A stretch of DNA of 10,189 bases from Pseudorhodobacter antarcticus (GTDB lineage Bacteria; Pseudomonadota; Alphaproteobacteria; Rhodobacterales; Rhodobacteraceae), in contig CAMDHB010000094.1 in the NCBI GenBank assembly GCA_945897655.1, positions 1 through 10,189 on the forward strand, given 5' to 3'. A program made the position numbers and the translations under genes. This document shows, piece by piece, positions 6,960 to 10,189 of this stretch; position 1 is the stretch's first letter, and each line of letters begins with the position of its first letter. A model generated the notes under the pieces. It was not told where the DNA came from, did not search any database, and worked only from the letters and a program-made list of their open reading frames with translations.

Positions 6960-7613
6960 TTAGCGGTGCGCCCCCGCTGCTGCAAGCCTGTGCCGCCGGT
7001 AAACCTCGATCATCCAGCCCAACATCAGGGCGTTGAGGATATGCCACAGGAAATGCGTGCCCAACGGCAGGGCGGTGCAGACCGGACCGTCCAACGTGCG
7101 GAAGGTCAACGACAGGACCAGCACCGCCGCCCCCGCCGCAAGCCCGCGTGATGTGGCAAGGTGCGCGCGCATGGCCCAGGCATAAAACAGGATCAGAACC
7201 GGCACCGGCGCATAGGCCGCAGACCCGCCCAGACCGGGTACTTGGCCGAACAGATAGGCCCCCGCCGCCGCATAGGGCAAAAAGGCCAGCGTGGCCAGAC
7301 CCGCCTGCCAACCCTTCAGCCCCAGCATGTCGCGGCTCGCGGCGAAGACATAAAGCAGGATGAAGGCCAGTATGGGGGTCACATCCATCATCGCCGTCAG
7401 GCGGTTGGCATGGGTGTGAAACAGGAACGACCCCACCCCGATCAGCGCAAGTACCCCGCACATCGCCCGCGCAAGTGCGACCTGCCCCGACCTGCGCCAC
7501 ATGATGATGGCAGCAATCACAAAGGCCGCATTGGTTACAGCATTCACCGGTTCCGCCCAATAGGACGCATCCATACGCTCGCAGTACCCATCGACAGCGG
7601 CCAACCAATCCAT
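6960..7613 (-). CDS. Alkaline-ceramidase-like CREST membrane hydrolase
   Basis: This 217-residue protein has about seven hydrophobic segments (22-39, 44-64, 74-92, 103-122, 131-149, 157-172, 183-204). The zinc-site residues of alkaline ceramidases are all present with exact spacing: S62 and H66 in GSFLFHTHAN, D77 eleven residues later, and H187 and H191 in GTHFLWHILN. These correspond to S77, H81, D92, H217 and H221 of human ACER3. The N-terminal DGYCER and AEPVNAVTN segments resemble the ACER calcium-site region (DWCEEN, AEFWNTVSN). The family hydrolyses ceramides or related amide lipids; the actual substrate here is unknown. The ATG at 7613 has GGGGAG about 7 bp upstream; the GTG/ATG extension to 7664 is less likely. 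It is probably the first gene of the gatCA operon. Confidence 0.9.
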   Translation of the reverse strand: MDWLAAVDGYCERMDASYWAEPVNAVTNAAFVIAAIIMWRRSGQVALARAMCGVLALIGVGSFLFHTHANRLTAMMDVTPILAFILLYVFAASRDMLGLKGWQAGLATLAFLPYAAAGAYLFGQVPGLGGSAAYAPVPVLILFYAWAMRAHLATSRGLAAGAAVLVLSLTFRTLDGPVCTALPLGTHFLWHILNALMLGWMIEVYRRHRLAAAGAHR

Positions 7614-7636
7614 CTCTTTCTCCCCTGACCCGGCCA

Positions 7637-7664
7637 AAGGTAGCATGCAAACCTGGTGCCGCAA
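7637..7664 (-). promoter_or_regulatory. Possible promoter of ceramidase-gatCA operon
   Basis: On the minus strand TTGCGG (7659-7664), a 16-bp spacer and TACCTT (7637-7642) lie just before the Shine-Dalgarno sequence of the ceramidase-like gene. Matches to consensus are only moderate, but this is the best pair in the 131-bp divergent region. It would leave a leader of only about 16 nt. Confidence 0.35.
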
Positions 7665-7744
7665 AGCTGACCGCCATCCAACATCGCTTTCCTTTGAACA
7701 AGCCTGTGGTACCGTGCGGCCAATATCAGAGGAGGAGCGACCCC

Positions 7745-8428
7745 ATGCACATCACTTGGCTTGGCCATGCCGGCTTTCGCATCGAGATTGAGACGGCGGT
7801 TCTGCTGCTTGACCCGTGGCTGACCGGGAACCCGATGTTCCCGATGGACCGCCGGGCCGAGGCTGTGGCGGGCGCCACCCATATCCTGCTGACCCATGCC
7901 CACGGCGACCATGTGGGCGACAGCGTGGCGATTGCCAAGGAACTGGATATCCCAGTGGTCGGGATTTATGACCTGATGGGGGTGCTGGAGGCGCGGGACG
8001 GGGTCAAGACCACCGGGTTCAACAAGGGCGGGACGGTCACCCTGAATGGGGTGCGGGTGACGATGGTGAATGCCTGCCATTCGTCCTCGCTGGATGGCGG
8101 CGCGCCTGCAGGGTCGGAAGCCGGTTTCATGATCGCGGGCGAGGGCCACACGATCTATGCCTCGGGTGACACTGACATCATGGCGGATATGGACTGGATG
8201 GGCGATCTGCACAAACCAGATATCGGCATCCTGGCGGCGGGCGGGTATTTCACGATGGATATGGCGCGGGCCGCCTATGCCGCCCGGCGCTATTTCAACT
8301 TCAAGACGGTGATCCCGGGGCACTACCGCACATTCCCGCTGCTGGAACAGAACGCGGACGTGCTACGTGCGGGGTTGCCGGGTGTGCAGGTGATCGAGCC
8401 GCAAGTGATGCAGCCGATCAGCCTGTAA
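7745..8428 (+). CDS. UPF0173-family metal-dependent hydrolase (MBL fold)
   Basis: This 227-residue enzyme has the metallo-beta-lactamase fold and starts MHITWLGHAGFRIE, typical of the UPF0173 group. The full di-metal ligand set is visible: HxHxDH as H51, H53, D55 and H56 (LTHAHGDHVGD), H112 (NACHSSSLDGG), D142 (YASGDTDIM) and H193 (VIPGHYRTFP). The physiological substrate of the family is not established. A very strong AGGAGGAG (7729-7736) lies 8 bp before the ATG at 7745, deciding the start over the upstream in-frame TTG at 7694. It is divergent from the ceramidase-like gene and convergent with the DUF1127-like gene. Confidence 0.95.
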   Translation: MHITWLGHAGFRIEIETAVLLLDPWLTGNPMFPMDRRAEAVAGATHILLTHAHGDHVGDSVAIAKELDIPVVGIYDLMGVLEARDGVKTTGFNKGGTVTLNGVRVTMVNACHSSSLDGGAPAGSEAGFMIAGEGHTIYASGDTDIMADMDWMGDLHKPDIGILAAGGYFTMDMARAAYAARRYFNFKTVIPGHYRTFPLLEQNADVLRAGLPGVQVIEPQVMQPISL

Positions 8429-8433
8429 CCAAT

Positions 8434-8482
8434 GATGGGCAAACCGCCGCCTCCCCAAAGGGGAGACGGCGAACTGCCCATC
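8434..8482. terminator. Compound hairpin between convergent genes
   Basis: A nearly continuous 49-nt stem-loop starts 5 bp after the hydrolase stop. The outer stem is 8 bp (8434-8441 with 8475-8482), then a symmetric AAC/AAC internal loop, 5 bp (8445-8449 with 8467-8471), a C/A mismatch, and 6 bp (8451-8456 with 8460-8465) closed by an AAA loop. No T-run flanks it on either strand, so it is not a canonical intrinsic terminator. Placement between convergent stops suggests bidirectional termination or 3'-end protection. Confidence 0.65.
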
Positions 8483-8526
8483 CTACAAGGGCCCTGCCCG
8501 GCTGGGCGGTATGGCCACGCCCTGCA

Positions 8527-8742
8527 TTACCGCATCCCCCATCCACCGGTTCGGTCGGGGGGAATGCCGATGTCGCGCTGGAGATGCGGTGACAATTCAT
8601 GCCCCAGAATCAACCTTTCGCGGCGGCGCATCAACAGCGCTGCCGGAAGGGTCAGGATGACCCGCAAAGGCCCGTGCCGCGCGATCAACGCATCAAGGGC
8701 TTCGACAGGCCGCAGGGGTTCTGCGATCAGGTCTGACGTCAT
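8527..8742 (-). CDS. Small DUF1127-like protein
   Basis: This 71-residue protein reads MTSDLIAEPLRPVEALDAL at its start and has a central amphipathic/hydrophobic helix (about 26-38) followed by MRRRERL. A C-terminal LSPHLQRDIGIPPD (50-63) resembles the conserved L..HLLRDIGL end of DUF1127 (YjiS-type) proteins. DUF1127 proteins are small, often Arg-rich and, where studied in Rhodobacter, linked to RNA and stress responses. That role is family knowledge, not shown here. The ATG at 8742 is preferred over an in-frame GTG at 8751; a modest GTGAG precedes it. The assignment rests on one short motif. Confidence 0.68.
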   Translation of the reverse strand: MTSDLIAEPLRPVEALDALIARHGPLRVILTLPAALLMRRRERLILGHELSPHLQRDIGIPPDRTGGWGMR

Positions 8743-8884
8743 TTTTCTCACAAGGCCAGCTGCCCCGCAGGGTCAGTCTGGTTCCATTCAGGGATAAAGG
8801 GTCAAGCACGGCAACAGATGCGAACATCCGCAAGATCCGGGCCCGGTTGCGCTAGGGGTGATGGGATGCCGGACAGGGTCCAGC

Positions 8885-8918
8885 GGCGGACAGGGCTGAC
8901 CTCAGGCGGTCAGGGCTG
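8885..8918. repeat. Short direct repeats, GGCGGNCAGGGCTG
   Basis: Two 14-nt copies (8885-8898 and 8905-8918) differ at one base and repeat with a 20-bp period. A third, shorter CGGACAGGG lies at 8870-8878. The 20-bp period is about two helical turns, as in some operators. In this GC-rich sequence, chance duplication is also possible. Confidence 0.5.
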
Positions 8919-8961
8919 CTCCGGCGCCAACGCGACGGCGGCTGATCATGCAAATCATCAT
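8902..8961 (-). CDS. Possible 19-residue leader peptide
   Basis: The minus-strand ORF starts with tandem ATGs and encodes MMICMISRRRVGAGAALTA. Its only real support is an unusually strong GAGGGAGGG (8967-8975) 5 bp before the ATG, directly after an inverted repeat. It ends inside the direct-repeat pair. It is too short for composition tests and may not be translated. Confidence 0.25.
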   Translation of the reverse strand: MMICMISRRRVGAGAALTA

Positions 8962-8975
8962 GGAAGCCCTCCCTC

Positions 8976-9015
8976 AATTGCGCGGCTTGAGGTTGGTTAC
9001 ATCAAGCCCGCAATT
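8976..9015. repeat. Near-perfect inverted repeat (14-15 nt arms)
   Basis: Arms at 8976-8990 (AATTGCGCGGCTTGA) and 9002-9015 (TCAAGCCCGCAATT) are complementary apart from one bulged base, with an 11-nt loop. On the plus strand the stem runs into TTTT (9014-9017), like a weak intrinsic terminator, but no plus-strand gene precedes it. On the minus strand it lies 70 bp after tadA without a T-run and abuts a strong Shine-Dalgarno sequence. It could terminate tadA transcription or regulate what lies downstream. Confidence 0.8.
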
Positions 9016-9085
9016 TTCCAAACGGGAAAGATGTTGGACCAAAGATTCCAGGTGCGATGCGTGACTTCTTTGCCGCGCTGCCGGT

Positions 9086-9532
9086 TCACACCCTTTTGTC
9101 CGCAAAGAAGGCCTTCAGCAACTCCTCGGCTGGACCTGCCGCGATGCCGTCATAGACCTGCGGGGCATGGTGGCATTGCGAATGGGTGAATACCCGGGCG
9201 CCTGACGCCACCCCGCCCGACTTGGGGTCAGCTGCGCCATAGTACAGCCGACCGATCCGTGCGGCCGAAATGGTCCCTGCACAGATCACGCAAGGTTCCA
9301 GCGTCACATAGAGATCAGCGCCCACCAACCGTTCTGACCCCAAGCTACGGCAGGCCGCCCGGATCACCTGCACCTCGGCATGGGCCGTCGGGTCGCACAA
9401 CTGACGCACCCGGTTGCCATCCCGCGCCAGAACGCGGTCCCCCAGCACAACCACCGCCCCAACCGGCACCTCGCCCCGCCGCGCCGCCGCCCGCGCCTCG
9501 TCCAGCGCCAAATCCATGAACGACCTGAACAT
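9086..9532 (-). CDS. tadA: tRNA-specific adenosine-34 deaminase
   Basis: TadA converts A34 to inosine in the wobble position of tRNA-Arg(ACG), allowing it to read CGU, CGC and CGA. The 148-residue product has the cytidine/deoxycytidylate deaminase zinc motif: H51-A-E53 (TAHAEVQVIRAA) with E53 as proton shuttle, and P80-C81-VI-C84 (LEPCVICAG). The conserved GEVPVGAVVV strand lies at 20-29. The ATG at 9532 has AAAGGG upstream. An internal ATG at 9517 would lose only five residues and remains possible. It is divergent from rluB with promoters that overlap. Confidence 0.96.
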   Translation of the reverse strand: MFRSFMDLALDEARAAARRGEVPVGAVVVLGDRVLARDGNRVRQLCDPTAHAEVQVIRAACRSLGSERLVGADLYVTLEPCVICAGTISAARIGRLYYGAADPKSGGVASGARVFTHSQCHHAPQVYDGIAAGPAEELLKAFFADKRV

Positions 9533-9536
9533 GCGA

Positions 9537-9565
9537 TTGCCCTTTCAACGCCCCTCACATACTCT
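9537..9565 (+). promoter_or_regulatory. Predicted promoter of rluB
   Basis: On the plus strand TTGCCC (9537-9542), a 17-bp spacer and TACTCT (9560-9565) give a leader of about 28 nt before the rluB ATG. Consensus matches are moderate, but the spacing is ideal. It overlaps the tadA promoter on the other strand. Confidence 0.5.
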
Positions 9566-9589
9566 ACGGCGTCGGCCACCCCGTGCCAA
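9561..9589 (-). promoter_or_regulatory. Predicted promoter of tadA
   Basis: On the minus strand TTGGCA (9584-9589), a 17-bp spacer and TAGAGT (9561-9566) are good sigma-70-type elements with a leader of about 22 nt before the tadA ATG. The -10 shares five base pairs with the -10 of the plus-strand rluB promoter. Confidence 0.6.
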
Positions 9590-9600
9590 GGATACCCATT

Positions 9601-10189
9601 ATGGCTGACCAGCCCAAGCCCCCAGCCAGATCCACCGCCAAATCCGCACCCAAAGCGCCGGCCAAAGCGCATGAGGGCGAGCGGATTGCCAAGGTGCTGT
9701 CGCGCGCTGGTGTCGCCTCGCGCCGTGAAGCCGAACGGATGATCGAACTGGGCGAGGTCAAGGTGAATGGGAAAGTTATCACCTCACCCGCGCTGAACGT
9801 GACGGACAAGGATGTGATCCTGATCAACGGCGAACCCCTGGCCGAACCGGAACCGGCGCGCGTTTGGCTGTATTACAAACCCGAGGGACTGGTCACGTCG
9901 AACAATGACGAAAAGGGCCGGGATACGGTCTTTGACAACCTGCCCCCTGACATGCCGCGTGTCATGTCGATCGGGCGGTTGGACCTGAACTCCGAGGGCT
10001 TGCTGCTGTTGACCAATGATGGCGAGTTGAAACGGCGGCTGGAACTGCCATCAACCGGGTGGCTGCGCAAATACCGGGTGCGGGTGAACGGCAACCCGAC
10101 GGACCCCGATCTGGAACCCCTGCGCAAGGGCATCACCGTGGAGGGCGAGAAGTTTCAGGCCATGTCGGTCGTGCTGGACCGCATCCAGG
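9601..10189 (+). CDS. rluB: rRNA pseudouridine synthase, RluB/RsuA family (partial)
   Basis: The first 196 residues are present and the gene runs off the window. A 25-residue Lys/Ala/Pro-rich tail is followed by an S4 RNA-binding domain (about 26-75; ERIAKVLSRAGVASRREAER, GEVKVNGKVI). The catalytic domain then begins with LYYKPEGLVTS and contains the signature GRLDLNSEGLLLLTNDG with catalytic Asp128. RsuA/RluB/RluE/RluF enzymes isomerise single uridines in rRNA. RluB (23S rRNA U2605) is the best match by architecture, but the rest of the protein is needed to separate it from paralogues. The ATG follows AAGGA at about 10 bp. Confidence 0.93.
   Translation, partial: MADQPKPPARSTAKSAPKAPAKAHEGERIAKVLSRAGVASRREAERMIELGEVKVNGKVITSPALNVTDKDVILINGEPLAEPEPARVWLYYKPEGLVTSNNDEKGRDTVFDNLPPDMPRVMSIGRLDLNSEGLLLLTNDGELKRRLELPSTGWLRKYRVRVNGNPTDPDLEPLRKGITVEGEKFQAMSVVLDRIQ

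Larger units (their letters stand above)
8743..9085. other. 343-bp gap without a convincing gene
   Basis: Between tadA and the DUF1127-like gene I see no normal-length gene. The plus-strand ORF covering it (8818-9189) runs antisense into tadA, lacks a ribosome-binding site and resembles nothing. The gap does hold structure on the minus strand: an inverted repeat (8976-9015), a strong Shine-Dalgarno sequence with a 19-codon ORF (8902-8961), CGGACAGGG-like short repeats (8870-8917), and a lone TTGACC (complement of about 8799-8804) without a good -10. It may be a long leader of the small gene downstream or an untranslated small RNA locus. Confidence 0.5.

Noticed and set aside
6808..7701. 297-codon minus-strand ORF overlapping the ceramidase-like gene and gatC
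   Set aside because: It is a shifted frame of the ceramidase-like gene, Cys/Gly-rich and without recognisable motifs. The frame with the zinc residues is the real one.
7694..7730. Promoter for the MBL-fold hydrolase starting at TTGAAC (7694-7699)
   Set aside because: No acceptable -10 lies 16-18 bp downstream; the nearest AT-rich hexamer is about 21 bp away, so I do not call it.
7544..8323. 259-codon minus-strand ORF antisense to the MBL-fold hydrolase
   Set aside because: The plus-strand gene has a strong Shine-Dalgarno sequence and the complete metal ligand set. The antisense frame is low-complexity in His, Arg and Pro.
8818..9189. Possible 123-codon plus-strand gene in the gap next to tadA
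   Set aside because: It has no ribosome-binding site, overlaps the tadA 3' end by about 100 bp antisense, and has no recognisable motif.

Overview
The window is about 62 % G+C. It looks like an ordinary chromosomal segment of an alphaproteobacterium, most likely a member of the Rhodobacteraceae (inferred from family composition and gene style, not from a database search). Support comes from the cysteine-free L33, the type A RNase P RNA, gatCA without an adjacent gatB, a tadA/rluB divergent pair and an RTX protein with a serralysin-type C-terminus. There are no tRNAs, insertion sequences, phage genes or CRISPR repeats.

Layout. From 24 to 7613 every gene lies on the minus strand. In transcription order (high to low coordinates) these are a seven-helix alkaline-ceramidase-like hydrolase (6960-7613), gatC, gatA, a lipoprotein with an Excalibur-like calcium motif (4423-5133), an AmiD/AmpD-type peptidoglycan amidase (3773-4426), an RTX calcium-binding protein (2860-3735) and an unrecognised integral membrane protein (2111-2863). 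The gaps are 28 to 37 bp, and three junctions overlap by 4 bp (ATGA, ATGA, GTGA). This is probably one operon, or two tightly packed ones. Then follow rnpB with its own clear promoter (RNA about 1623-2048), a small hypothetical gene (1274-1546), rpmG with its own promoter and a strong intrinsic terminator, and a VIT/CCC1-family metal transporter (24-716).

To the right of 7613, a UPF0173-type metallo-beta-lactamase-fold hydrolase (7745-8428, plus) diverges from the ceramidase gene and converges on a small DUF1127-like gene (8527-8742, minus). A large compound hairpin sits between those two. A 343-bp gap (8743-9085) holds a near-perfect inverted repeat directly before a strong Shine-Dalgarno sequence and a 19-codon ORF, plus short direct repeats. 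tadA (9086-9532, minus) and rluB (9601 to the window end, plus, partial) then diverge from promoters whose -10 elements overlap.

Functionally, most genes are housekeeping: translation and RNA maturation (gatCA, rnpB, rpmG, tadA, rluB). The accessory interest lies in the envelope cluster at 2111-5133 and the ceramidase-like gene. Three products of that run carry features associated with calcium binding (Excalibur motif, RTX repeats, alkaline-ceramidase fold). I see no defence, phage or secondary-metabolite system, and no clear evidence of a wholly new system. The best candidates for novelty are the coupled lipoprotein-amidase-RTX-membrane protein cluster and the structured 8885-9015 region.
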